NCBI GenBank assembly: GCA_003218935.1
Contig: QHPA01000180.1
Location: forward strand, 1-18,149
DNA from: Verrucomicrobiota bacterium
Lineage (GTDB): Bacteria; Verrucomicrobiota; Verrucomicrobiia; Limisphaerales; AV2
Length of the DNA stretch: 18,149 nt
Reading direction: 5' to 3'
Position 1 is the first letter of the stretch, and each line of letters opens with the position of its first letter. Position numbers and translations under genes: made by a program. A model generated the notes under the pieces. The model had not been told where the DNA came from and did not search any database. It was given only the letters and a program-made list of their open reading frames with translations. This document shows positions 6,253 through 14,887 of the stretch, in pieces.

Positions 6253-8190
6253 CTAATCCACGCGGCCAACAATCCCCTCGCCCAACCGATCATGTTTGCC
6301 GTCCAACACGCCTTGCGCCAGCCGATAGCCCTGGCGGTCAGCATTATGACGGAGGGCGTGGAAGTTCCGTTCGATGCGCAGGCGGGAAGATCGACAGAAA
6401 TAATCGACCAGCGAGAGCCATTCATCTGCGTTCCCGCCTCGAGCAATCAAAGCTGCGGCTCGGGCGCAGGCAGCCGTGATGGCGAATAATTCCGTGCCGA
6501 TGTCAACGAAACGTCCGAGCAAGACCTGCTGGCGTTCGAGTTTGGGACCATGGACGAGCATCGCGTGAAAAAGTTTTCGCGCCAGTTTCCGGCTGGTGCG
6601 CGCGGCGTACCGCAGATGCCGCCGCAAGACCGGGGGAACGTTGAGCGTTGAACGTTGAACATCGAATCGCGGCAGGACCTGTTTCGGGTACCACCCGGCG
6701 TAGAACCAACCCGCCTTCAACGCCGCTCTCAAACGCTCGGTCAGCGGAAGGCGCGAATTCAGGACCGGCGCGGCGATTTTCAGGTGCGGATCCAGCGCCT
6801 CCCGGGCGATGAACAAACGCATGATTTCGCTGGAGCCTTCAAAAATCGTGTTGATACGGCTGTCGCGAAAGAAACGCTCCACAGACATCCGCTCTTCGCC
6901 GCGCGCTCTCAATGAGTCAGCCGTCTCGTAGCCGCGTCCGCCGCGGATTTGCATCGTGTCATTGACGATCTCCCACGCCATTTCGCTGCCCCAGAGCTTG
7001 CACATCGCGGCCTCAAGTCGAATGTCTGCCTTCTTGTCGCGGTCCACGAGGCTGGCGCTATAAAGTGTCATCGCCTCCATCGCAAATGTGTTTGCTGCCA
7101 TTCGGGCGATCTTGTCCGCAATGGCCGCATGTTTGCCGATCGGCGCGCCCCATTGCACCCGTTCATTGGCCCATTTCTTGACGATCTCCAAACAACGCTT
7201 CGCCAGCCCGACGCAACCGGCGGGCAAAGTCAGTCGCCCGGTATTTAGCGTCGAAAGCGCCACGCGCAGACCCTTGCCTTCGGCCAGCAAAATGTTCTCT
7301 CGTGGCACACGAACGTTGTTGCAACGGACCACGCCGTTGTAAAGGGCGCGCAAGCCCATGAACCGGCAGCGCTGGACGACTTCCACACCCGGCGTGTCCA
7401 TCTCGACGATGAACGCGGTGATCTGGTCTTTCGGTTTGCCGTTGACCATTTTCGCCGGTGTCCTGGCCATGACGACGATGATTCCGGCCTTGGTGCCGTT
7501 CGTGCACCAAAGTTTTTCGCCGTTGAGGACAAAATACTTTCCGTCTGCCGTCGGCTCGGCGTGCGTCTGCATTTTCGCCGGGTCCGAACCGACCCCCGAC
7601 TCGGTGAGGGCGAACGCCGAAATCTCGCCCTTCGCGACGCGCGGCAGGAATCTTCGCTTCTGTTCTTCGTTGCCGAAAAGGATGAGCGGCTGCGGCACGC
7701 CGATGGATTGATGCGCGGAAATCAGCGCCGTGAGATTGCCGCAATAACTGCCCAGCAAGATCGCGGCGCGGCAGTAGTTGGTTTGCGAGAGACCCAGCCC
7801 GCCATAACCAGGCGAAATCTTGATGCCGAACGCGCCCATTCCGGCGAGTTCCTTAATGACTTCAGGCGGGATTTCACCCGTTCGATCGATCTCATCGGGG
7901 TCAACCTTTTCGCGCAAAAATCCTTCGAGCCGCTGCAGAAAAGCGTCTCCCTGGTCGTGGTCTTCGGGCTTCTGAACTGGAAAAGGATGAATCGCCCCCA
8001 AATCGAAGCGTCCCATGAACAGGCCGCCTCCGAAACTGCCCCGTTCGGCGGCGGCGTCGCGCGCGGCCTCAGTCAATTCCAACGCCGCCCGCTGACCGGC
8101 CGACATCTTCGAAGTGTCAATGACCGCTCCCTGCTCCTCGGTCGCGTCTTTCACCTCCGGGTCCTTCGGAACGGTGTTGGTGCCATCCAT
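6253..8190 (-). CDS. Acyl-CoA dehydrogenase
   Basis: This FAD enzyme oxidises acyl-CoA to trans-2-enoyl-CoA, the first step of beta-oxidation. It has 645 residues from the ATG at 8190, which has an AGAAAGGA ribosome site 8 nt upstream; the frame stays open further upstream, inside the previous gene. A roughly 80-residue N-terminal extension precedes the helical domain. FALTESGVGSDPAK near 193-206 and LNGEKLWCTNG near 222-232 form the FAD/substrate core. QIRGGRGYE lies near 414-422, and INTIFEGSSEI near 446-456 carries the presumed catalytic base Glu451. The C-terminal domain (about 470-645) makes it a long, VLCAD/Bacillus-FadE-like form. It is the last gene of the operon; its ATG overlaps the hydratase stop by one base (TGATG). 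Chain-length range cannot be read from sequence. Confidence 0.94.
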   Translation of the reverse strand: MDGTNTVPKDPEVKDATEEQGAVIDTSKMSAGQRAALELTEAARDAAAERGSFGGGLFMGRFDLGAIHPFPVQKPEDHDQGDAFLQRLEGFLREKVDPDEIDRTGEIPPEVIKELAGMGAFGIKISPGYGGLGLSQTNYCRAAILLGSYCGNLTALISAHQSIGVPQPLILFGNEEQKRRFLPRVAKGEISAFALTESGVGSDPAKMQTHAEPTADGKYFVLNGEKLWCTNGTKAGIIVVMARTPAKMVNGKPKDQITAFIVEMDTPGVEVVQRCRFMGLRALYNGVVRCNNVRVPRENILLAEGKGLRVALSTLNTGRLTLPAGCVGLAKRCLEIVKKWANERVQWGAPIGKHAAIADKIARMAANTFAMEAMTLYSASLVDRDKKADIRLEAAMCKLWGSEMAWEIVNDTMQIRGGRGYETADSLRARGEERMSVERFFRDSRINTIFEGSSEIMRLFIAREALDPHLKIAAPVLNSRLPLTERLRAALKAGWFYAGWYPKQVLPRFDVQRSTLNVPPVLRRHLRYAARTSRKLARKLFHAMLVHGPKLERQQVLLGRFVDIGTELFAITAACARAAALIARGGNADEWLSLVDYFCRSSRLRIERNFHALRHNADRQGYRLAQGVLDGKHDRLGEGIVGRVD

Positions 8191-10412
8191 CACTGGTGTC
8201 CTTTCTCTGCATAGAATCTCCTTCCGTCGTCCGCGATGCTCTGCAGCAAAGCGCACGGGGCGAAATACGCACCGCCTGAATCCACGAGGCGTTTCATTTC
8301 CCCAACAACCTTCTGCACTCCGCGACTGTCCGCGTGGCGCAACGGACCGCCTCGGAACGGCGCGAATCCCGTTCCCATAATCATCGCGAAATCCACGTCG
8401 GACGGCTCCGTCACCAGTTCCTCCTCCAGACAACGCGCCGCTTCGTTGACCATCAACAGCACCATTCGCTTCTGCAGTTCCTCACGCGGGAAATTCTTCG
8501 CCCAATTCTTTTCCTGAAACAGACTCAAACCTGAATTCACCTCGGGCGTTTTGCTGTTGTAAAGATAAAAACCGCGCTCGCTCTTGCGACCCAACAGCCC
8601 GGCCTTCAGCATCTGCGCCAGCACCCGCGGCGTTTGCATGCGGTCGCTGAATTTGACTTCGAGTTCCCCGGCCACGTGGTGCGCAACGTCCACGCCCACT
8701 TCGTCAAGCAGTCGCAACGGCCCCATCGGCATGCCGAAGTCGAGCATCGCTTCGTCAATGTCCTCCACCGACGCCCCTGCCTCGAACAAATGTCCGGCCT
8801 CAATCAAATACGGCATCAGAATCCGATTCACCAGAAAGCCAGGGCTGTCTTTCACCACGACCGGCAGCTTGCCGATCTGCTGAACGAACCGCACCGCGCG
8901 TTGCACCGTTTCCGAACTCGCCTGTCGCGCTACGACGACCTCGACCAACTGCATTCGGTGCACCGGATTGAAGAAATGAATGCCCACGACCCGCTCCGGC
9001 GATTTCGTGCTCGCTGCGATTTCGGAAACAGACAAAGCCGAAGTGTTCGTCGCCAGAACGGTGTTCGGTCCCGCCAACTCGCCAAGCTCCTGGAAAATCT
9101 TTTTCTTCAAATCCATTTTCTCCACCGCCGCCTCGATGATCAGATCAACATTGCGCACCGGCGCTTCGGCCGGGCTCGGGAAAATGCGGTCCAGACCGGC
9201 GCGGGCTTCAAGTTTCGTGAACAGATGCCGTTTCACGCCCTCATGGTAGAGCTGAGCCACACCGGCCATTCCTTTGGCGACCTGCTCCGCGTTGACGTCG
9301 CGTAAAATCACGGGCAGGCCGCGCGAGCTGAGCCATTGTGCGATGCCTGCGCCCATCACGCCCGCGCCGATGACCGTGGTGCGGTCAACGGGCTTGGCAA
9401 CTGCCGGTGTTGGTCCAAGGATGTAGCTCCGTTTCCTGGCACGCTCTTGCATGAAGAAAATTCGGATGAGGTTGTGGCATTCCTCGGTCCTGGCCAGTTC
9501 AAGCATGGCTTCTCGTTCCAGCGCTAACGACTCTGCCGGCGGACGGGAAAGGCCCCGGGTCACGACTTCCAACGCTTTGAACACGGCCGGATAATGCCCG
9601 CGCGTTTTCTTCAATAGTCGGGATTCGATCCGGAGTGACAGGGCCATTGCAAAGAGCCGATTGTTCGTCGCCCAATGTTTAAACCCGTGACGCCGGCGGC
9701 GGAGCTCAGAGCGTTGAGTGAGAATTTTCCGACAAGCGAACTCAACCAATCGCTCGCGCGGCACGAGGTCGTCCACCATGCCGTATTTCAAGGCCTGTTT
9801 TGCAGCGAGCGTTTTGCCGCCAAGAATCACGTCGAGCGAGCGCGGCAGTCCGATCAGCCGCGGCAGGCGTGTGCTTCCGCCCCAGGCGGGCAGGATGCCC
9901 AGTTGCGTCTCCGGCAGACCGATTTTCGTCGCGCGGTCAGGTGAGGCGACGCGGTAATCGCAAGCCAGGCACAATTCGAAGCCACCACCGACGCATGCGC
10001 CGTGAATCGCCGCCGCGGTCGGAATATTCAGCGATGCGACTCGATTAAAAACGGTTTGGCCCAGTTCAATCAGACTCGCCAAATCGTCCGCCGACGCGTC
10101 TGCCAGCGCATGGAGGTCGGCGCCCGCGATAAAGATGGAATTCTTGGCGCTGGTCAGGACGACACCTTTGAGCTCCGTCGAGTCGGCAATGAAATCCAGG
10201 TGGTCGTCCAACTCGTGAAGCGTTTCGCGGTCAAAAACGTTCGCCGATGAATTGGGACGGTCGAATGTGAGAATGCAAACCTGCTCATCGGTGATTTGCC
10301 GATAAACACAGCGTTTCTCCTGCGCTACGGATGAAAGCGGAGGTCCGCCGGCAGATGGAACGACACCGAGGTTCATCCGTTTTTCATCCGTGGCCAAAGC
10401 TTCGGTTCTCAT
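8190..10412 (-). CDS. fadJ: Enoyl-CoA hydratase / 3-hydroxyacyl-CoA dehydrogenase
   Basis: This bifunctional beta-oxidation alpha subunit hydrates enoyl-CoA and then oxidises the L-3-hydroxyacyl-CoA with NAD. It has 740 residues from the ATG at 10412, preceded by a perfect GGAGG at a 5-nt spacing. The hydratase domain (about 30-220) has the oxyanion stretch FIAGADLHAL, HGACVGGGFELCLACD with Glu146, and GLPETQLGILPAWGG with Glu168. The dehydrogenase domain has the Rossmann motif GAGVMGAGIA at about 349-358, then NTSALSVSEIA and HFFNPV with His479. The C-terminus keeps GTGFAPFRGGPL. Length and layout match FadB/FadJ; the FadI-like partner favours FadJ. Its ATG overlaps the thiolase stop (ATGA), and it ends inside the start of the acyl-CoA dehydrogenase gene. 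The N-terminal 25 residues are poorly conserved. Confidence 0.95.
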   Translation of the reverse strand: MRTEALATDEKRMNLGVVPSAGGPPLSSVAQEKRCVYRQITDEQVCILTFDRPNSSANVFDRETLHELDDHLDFIADSTELKGVVLTSAKNSIFIAGADLHALADASADDLASLIELGQTVFNRVASLNIPTAAAIHGACVGGGFELCLACDYRVASPDRATKIGLPETQLGILPAWGGSTRLPRLIGLPRSLDVILGGKTLAAKQALKYGMVDDLVPRERLVEFACRKILTQRSELRRRRHGFKHWATNNRLFAMALSLRIESRLLKKTRGHYPAVFKALEVVTRGLSRPPAESLALEREAMLELARTEECHNLIRIFFMQERARKRSYILGPTPAVAKPVDRTTVIGAGVMGAGIAQWLSSRGLPVILRDVNAEQVAKGMAGVAQLYHEGVKRHLFTKLEARAGLDRIFPSPAEAPVRNVDLIIEAAVEKMDLKKKIFQELGELAGPNTVLATNTSALSVSEIAASTKSPERVVGIHFFNPVHRMQLVEVVVARQASSETVQRAVRFVQQIGKLPVVVKDSPGFLVNRILMPYLIEAGHLFEAGASVEDIDEAMLDFGMPMGPLRLLDEVGVDVAHHVAGELEVKFSDRMQTPRVLAQMLKAGLLGRKSERGFYLYNSKTPEVNSGLSLFQEKNWAKNFPREELQKRMVLLMVNEAARCLEEELVTEPSDVDFAMIMGTGFAPFRGGPLRHADSRGVQKVVGEMKRLVDSGGAYFAPCALLQSIADDGRRFYAEKGHQ

Positions 10413-11686
10413 AAAGCCTCCAGCCAAAGCGCAGCGCCCTGCCCGCCGCCAACGCAGAGGGATACCAGCGCGCGCTTCGCTTTCCGTCGTTTCAACTCTT
10501 TCAAGCTCGTCAAAACCAGCCGCGCGCCCGTCGCGCCAACGGGATGACCCAGAGCAATCGCGCCGCCGTTCACGTTCAGCTTTTCGCGTGGAACGGCGCC
10601 GGGTGACGTGTCGCGGTGCAGGACTTTGCGTGCGAATTTCTCCGACTCCATCGCTTTAAGGACTGCAAGCACCTGCGCGGCGAACGCTTCGTTGATCTCG
10701 ATAAGGTCAGCGTCGCGCAGCGTTAAGCCGGTTTGCAGCTCCGCTTTGGCAATCGCGAAGACCGGTCCCAGGCCCATTCTCGCCGGGTCGCAACCGGCGT
10801 AACTGTAACCGGCGAGATAACCAAGCGAAGCGAAACCCAGCTCATTCGCCTTCGACTCGGACATCACCAGCAAGGCCACCGCGCCGTCGGTGATTTGCGA
10901 GGCGTTGCCTGCGGTGACGGTGCCGGTCTTCCGGTCGAAGACCGGTTTCAGCCTGGCCAGTGCCTCCAAAGTCTGGTTCGCTCTCGGACCATTATCATGA
11001 CTGACGAGGCCTCCGCTCGCGTAAACCGGACAAATTTCCTCCGCGAGCTTCTCGCGAGCGGCCACGGCTCGGCGGTGGGACTCCAGAGCGAACTCGTCTT
11101 GCTCCGCTCGCGTCACGCCGAATTCACGCGCAAGTACTTCAGCCGTCTCGCCCATGTTCAAACCACAGACCGGGTCGGTCAAACCAAGTTGCAATCCCAC
11201 GCGAGGTGCAAAGTCCGACGGACGAAATCCAGCGATGGCGCGCAACTTTTGGCCGAGCGACTTTGCTTTCGATAACGCCGCAAATTTTATCGCGGCAGAT
11301 TGCCTGAACAGCAGTGGAATTTGAGACATACTTTCCGTGCCGCCAACGACAAACACAGAACCGCGGCCCGCGACCATCTTTTCGTAAGCCTGCGTGAGCG
11401 CCTCACAACCCGACGCGCAGTTGCGGTGAACTGTGATCGCTGGAACATGCTCCGGAATCCCGCCACGAAGAGCGATGACACGCGCCACGTTGGCGGCATC
11501 GACCGGCTGGCCTACACAACCGAAAATCACTTCATCGATCCGACTCGGATCGAGGCCGGTGCGGGTCAGCAATGCGTTGACGGCAATACGACCCAGTTCG
11601 TCAGCTCCCAGCTGCGCAAGGTCGGCGCCCATTTTGGAGAACGGCGTGCGAACTCCATCAACGATGAGAAGTCGTTCGGCTTTCAC
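10409..11686 (-). CDS. fadI: Acetyl-CoA C-acyltransferase (thiolase, FadI-like)
   Basis: Thiolase cleaves 3-ketoacyl-CoA with CoA, releasing acetyl-CoA and a shortened acyl-CoA, the last beta-oxidation step. The 425 residues fit the FadI branch better than the shorter FadA. The nucleophile Cys90 lies in HRNCASGCEA. NEAFAAQVLA supplies the NEAF histidine-loop equivalent, GHPVGATGAR holds His381, and SLCVGGGQG holds the acid/base Cys411. It starts with GTG at 11686, with AGAGG 7 nt upstream. The GTG overlaps the ligase stop as GTGA, and its own stop overlaps the next ATG as ATGA, so translation is probably coupled. Assembly with the downstream hydratase/dehydrogenase into a trifunctional complex is expected from the family. 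Confidence 0.95.
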   Translation of the reverse strand: MKAERLLIVDGVRTPFSKMGADLAQLGADELGRIAVNALLTRTGLDPSRIDEVIFGCVGQPVDAANVARVIALRGGIPEHVPAITVHRNCASGCEALTQAYEKMVAGRGSVFVVGGTESMSQIPLLFRQSAAIKFAALSKAKSLGQKLRAIAGFRPSDFAPRVGLQLGLTDPVCGLNMGETAEVLAREFGVTRAEQDEFALESHRRAVAAREKLAEEICPVYASGGLVSHDNGPRANQTLEALARLKPVFDRKTGTVTAGNASQITDGAVALLVMSESKANELGFASLGYLAGYSYAGCDPARMGLGPVFAIAKAELQTGLTLRDADLIEINEAFAAQVLAVLKAMESEKFARKVLHRDTSPGAVPREKLNVNGGAIALGHPVGATGARLVLTSLKELKRRKAKRALVSLCVGGGQGAALWLEAL

Positions 11687-13245
11687 TTAAGCGCCTCTAT
11701 TGTTTCCGCGGAACGAGCATCCGGCTCAGATGGAGCATCGCCCGTTTCCCGCGGCCGGCGGGACGACTGCTCTGCTTTGCGGTTATCGACAATCTTCTGT
11801 TCCTTGAGTTGCACGCCGACGCCCTGCAGCTCGCGCATGGCGTCTTCGTCATGAAAAACAATCTGGTTTGGATGAATCTCTGTCTTTGCGACAAAGCGGC
11901 TGTTCAAATCGCGGATGAGCATGTCTTCCCGAACGCTGCCCGTCTTGTGGACGTGGAGAATCAGTTCATCCACTTCGAGCGGATCGTTGTTACGTTTGCG
12001 CAGTTCGAGCTGCCAGGCGCCGATATGCTCGGCGTCGTCGAGGACGTGTTCGAGTTGGTTGAAATCCACGAGCGTCCCTTTGATTTTATCGAGCCGCATT
12101 TCTTTCACTTCCGAACTGCGGGAGATGTTGCCGACCAATCGCGGCGTTCTCCGGCCACAATGCGGACACGGCCCATATACCAAACCGCCATCAATGAAAT
12201 CGCCTGTGCGATACCGTAACACCACGGTGCCCCGGGCGTCGAGCGGCGTGAAAACCAGTTCGCCGGGCTCACCGGTCGGAACGAGTTCGCCGGTCCTGGG
12301 ATTGATGACTTCGAAAATGCCAAGGTCGGGATAGAGATGGTATCCGCCGGGGATCTCCTCGAGCGCGCACGGGCATTCGCCCCAGGCCATCTTGGCCTCG
12401 GTGAAACCGTAGGTTGCGATGATGTCGATTTGGGTGGCGCCGAGTTCGCCGGCGAGGTTGGTCAGCTTGCGCCTGACGCCCTCGGAGACCTTTTCACCAC
12501 CCAGAACGACGCGCCGCAGATTCTCGCAACGAAACCCTTCTTTGGCAGCCTGGAGCAATACGTGATAAATGAAGGTCGGCATGCCAATGAGCACGTCCGG
12601 TTTGATTTTCCGGATCAGCCGGAGATTCCCATCGGTCCCCATCACCTTGCCGCCACCTGTGCTGGTGACAAAAACGCCAAACGCGGTCCCGCCGAAGTGC
12701 GTTTGCCAGAAAGCGAGGTGTGGCGCGTAAGGAAACATGTTCAAGATTCGCATTTCACGTTGCGCGCCGCAAACTTCGAAGAGCCGTTTGCCCGTGAGGG
12801 ACAGATTCACCAAATCGTGTTGTGTAAACAGGAATGGAATCGGGTCCGCCGAACGCCCCGTGGTGCTGGTCATGAAAATGGGCCGAAACTCGGACTCAAA
12901 ACTTTGTTTCACTTCGTTTCGTCCGTGCAGCAGCGCGCGCAGAATCGTCGATGCACGTCGCGAGAGGACTTGTTGGTCTGGAATCAGCACGAAATCACGC
13001 GCGCGTTGCGGATTAGCCGGCGTATTGAGCAGGTCGGCCTTGGAAGTGAACGGCAGCCGCTGCAAATCGTCGAGCGACCGAATAACATCCGCGGCGACTC
13101 CGTTTTGCTGGAACCATTCGCGATAATGCGCCGAAAACGGCAAGACGACCCGGCGCAGGTAGTCCTTCAGTTTCTCCGCCTGCAATTGGCGAACGACTTT
13201 CTCAGGCAGACCCTGCCAGTTGGTTGTAAGCCGCCTCGGATTCAT
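11683..13245 (-). CDS. PaaK-like AMP-forming acyl-CoA ligase
   Basis: This AMP-binding protein resembles the phenylacetate-CoA ligase group. It should activate a carboxylic acid to its CoA ester via an acyl-adenylate. The 520 residues show the phosphate loop TSTTGRSADP at about 126-135, the A5-like ATYGFTEAKMAWGE at about 277-290, and RYRTGDF at about 344-350. Cys291, Cys293, Cys360 and Cys363 (GECPC and GPCPHCG) could bind zinc, as in other PaaK-like enzymes. A hydrophilic, Arg/Glu-rich tail of about 35 residues follows the C-terminal lid. The gene overlaps the end of the patatin gene by 44 nt and the thiolase start by 4. Its place beside the beta-oxidation genes suggests it fills the usual FadD role for fatty or aromatic acids; the substrate is unknown. 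Confidence 0.85.
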   Translation of the reverse strand: MNPRRLTTNWQGLPEKVVRQLQAEKLKDYLRRVVLPFSAHYREWFQQNGVAADVIRSLDDLQRLPFTSKADLLNTPANPQRARDFVLIPDQQVLSRRASTILRALLHGRNEVKQSFESEFRPIFMTSTTGRSADPIPFLFTQHDLVNLSLTGKRLFEVCGAQREMRILNMFPYAPHLAFWQTHFGGTAFGVFVTSTGGGKVMGTDGNLRLIRKIKPDVLIGMPTFIYHVLLQAAKEGFRCENLRRVVLGGEKVSEGVRRKLTNLAGELGATQIDIIATYGFTEAKMAWGECPCALEEIPGGYHLYPDLGIFEVINPRTGELVPTGEPGELVFTPLDARGTVVLRYRTGDFIDGGLVYGPCPHCGRRTPRLVGNISRSSEVKEMRLDKIKGTLVDFNQLEHVLDDAEHIGAWQLELRKRNNDPLEVDELILHVHKTGSVREDMLIRDLNSRFVAKTEIHPNQIVFHDEDAMRELQGVGVQLKEQKIVDNRKAEQSSRRPRETGDAPSEPDARSAETIEALK

Positions 13246-14887
13246 ACGACGATGCCCGTTTGTTCACGAGCGATTTGATTTCATCCAGATGCTCCTCGGC
13301 CGCGCGCCGACCTACCGCAATGAATTTGCACGGTTTGTCGAACTCATACCAGTGCGCATCCATGGCCAGCGGGCGCAAGACGACGTCGGCGTGGCGGCAG
13401 GACTCCTCCGCCACCCGGAGTTGCGCACCATGCACCGCGCGCATCATGATGTCGAGAATATTTCCGGGCGCGAAGTAGTTGACCTGCCGGTTCAGCGCCC
13501 TGAGAAAATTGTGGCGCCGGCCGTACAACGCCTCCTGTTCGTGTTCCATCTCCAGGCAGCAGCGCATGTAAGCCGGTGTCGGAATCGTGTTCACCGCGAT
13601 GATGCGATTGATGCCCATCTCCTCGAGCACGTCCACCGGCAGCGGGTCGGCAATGCCACCATCCACGTAGGCTTCCCCGTCAATGACGACCGGAGCGCAA
13701 ACGCCGGGAATCGCAACACTCGCCAGGACCGCGGAAGCCAGGTCTCCGCTCGAAAAGACCGCGCGGTCGAGGGTATAAACGATGGTTCTTTGCAGGCGTC
13801 TTTTGACCGCGCGGCCACGGATGAAACCTTCACGCGGCGGGAACGCGGGATCCACCAGACGCCAGATTCCCCAACGCCCTTCCACTTCGCGCGCGAGCTT
13901 TTCCATCGCTTGGCCGTCACACCCATAGCCCCAAACGGCGGCGACGTAAGCGCCCATGCTGCATCCCGCGATGACATCCACTTCGATGCCGTTTTCCTCC
14001 AAAACCTGAATGACACCCACGTGAGCCAGACCCTTTGCGCCGCCGGATGAAAGTGCCAGACCGATCCGGCAACCTCCGATCTCCCGCGCCAGCCGGCGAA
14101 TGTCCGCCCCCAGGGCCTTGCTCGGCGCGTTGGCCTGAGTTTCAGGGCCGACTCCAGGCGATGGACAATCGTGAAAGAAGGCGTGCAACGGCCCGCCGAT
14201 TTTCTTGGCCAACTCAGACGACATCCGCGCCCCTTCACCTGCAGATAAGCACAAGACGGTTTTCAGGCGTGCACAATCGCCGTTGAACTGCGAACGCGCC
14301 TCTCGGAGAAGTAAATCGATGTCGTAAAGGGCGTCTGAAGATTGGCGAACGAAAAGATAAGTCATGTCCGAGTCCGCCAGGCATTCGAACAGAGCTTGAA
14401 CGGGCACGTCGGCGCCGATTCGCAAAAGGACGAACCGAAAGTGACTGCCGAAATGTTCCAGCAGCGGCTTGACGAAACTCAACTCGCCGGGTTCCCGCGT
14501 CATGCGGACCCCCAGGCGCTTGAACCCACCCTCACCGTGGCGGAGGTGCTCAGGGAAACAGAACTCGCCGTTTAGCGTTGGCTGGAGAGCCGCGAAGTCG
14601 CGCAACGAAACAGCCGGACCGGCATTATCAACCTCGACCAGCAGAACAGAATCGCCCGTCTCCGAATGCAGGGACTGCGCGAGCGCGTTGCCAATCAATC
14701 GATCGGGAATTGCCGGCGAAAGCGAAGCCAGGGCTACAATCCTGCCGGCGGGGGTTGTTGCTTTGATTGATGGCAACGGACGCACAAATGTTTCGGTCCT
14801 CGGGCAACTCAACCCTGAAATGTCTATGTTCGCTCCAGCATTCATTTCCGTCACTGACCAGCGACGGAAAGCCGGGCCGCACTTCAC
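13202..14887 (-). CDS. Patatin-like phospholipase with degenerate MinD/ParA-like N-terminal domain
   Basis: The C-terminal half (about 272-480) is a patatin/RssA-type lipase. It has the glycine-rich oxyanion loop SSGGAKGLAH near 280-289, nucleophile Ser310 in AGCSMGAY, and catalytic Asp409 in YVDGGIADPLP. It should release fatty acids from phospholipids or other acyl lipids. The N-terminal part (about 48-245) follows a MinD/ParA ATPase outline (IVALASLSP, VLLVEVDNAG, RFVLLRIGAD, TYLFVRQSS), but the Walker A Lys/Thr are absent, so it probably does not hydrolyse ATP. No signal peptide or membrane helix is evident. The longest frame starts at GTG 14887; ATG 14845 and GTG 14779 are alternatives, and residues 1-40 look unconserved. 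The gene opens the operon and overlaps the ligase gene by 44 nt. Confidence 0.87.
   Translation of the reverse strand: MKCGPAFRRWSVTEMNAGANIDISGLSCPRTETFVRPLPSIKATTPAGRIVALASLSPAIPDRLIGNALAQSLHSETGDSVLLVEVDNAGPAVSLRDFAALQPTLNGEFCFPEHLRHGEGGFKRLGVRMTREPGELSFVKPLLEHFGSHFRFVLLRIGADVPVQALFECLADSDMTYLFVRQSSDALYDIDLLLREARSQFNGDCARLKTVLCLSAGEGARMSSELAKKIGGPLHAFFHDCPSPGVGPETQANAPSKALGADIRRLAREIGGCRIGLALSSGGAKGLAHVGVIQVLEENGIEVDVIAGCSMGAYVAAVWGYGCDGQAMEKLAREVEGRWGIWRLVDPAFPPREGFIRGRAVKRRLQRTIVYTLDRAVFSSGDLASAVLASVAIPGVCAPVVIDGEAYVDGGIADPLPVDVLEEMGINRIIAVNTIPTPAYMRCCLEMEHEQEALYGRRHNFLRALNRQVNYFAPGNILDIMMRAVHGAQLRVAEESCRHADVVLRPLAMDAHWYEFDKPCKFIAVGRRAAEEHLDEIKSLVNKRASSYESEAAYNQLAGSA

Noticed and set aside
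12337..13278. A 313-codon plus-strand open frame
   Set aside because: It is antisense to the PaaK-like ligase and shows no family features.
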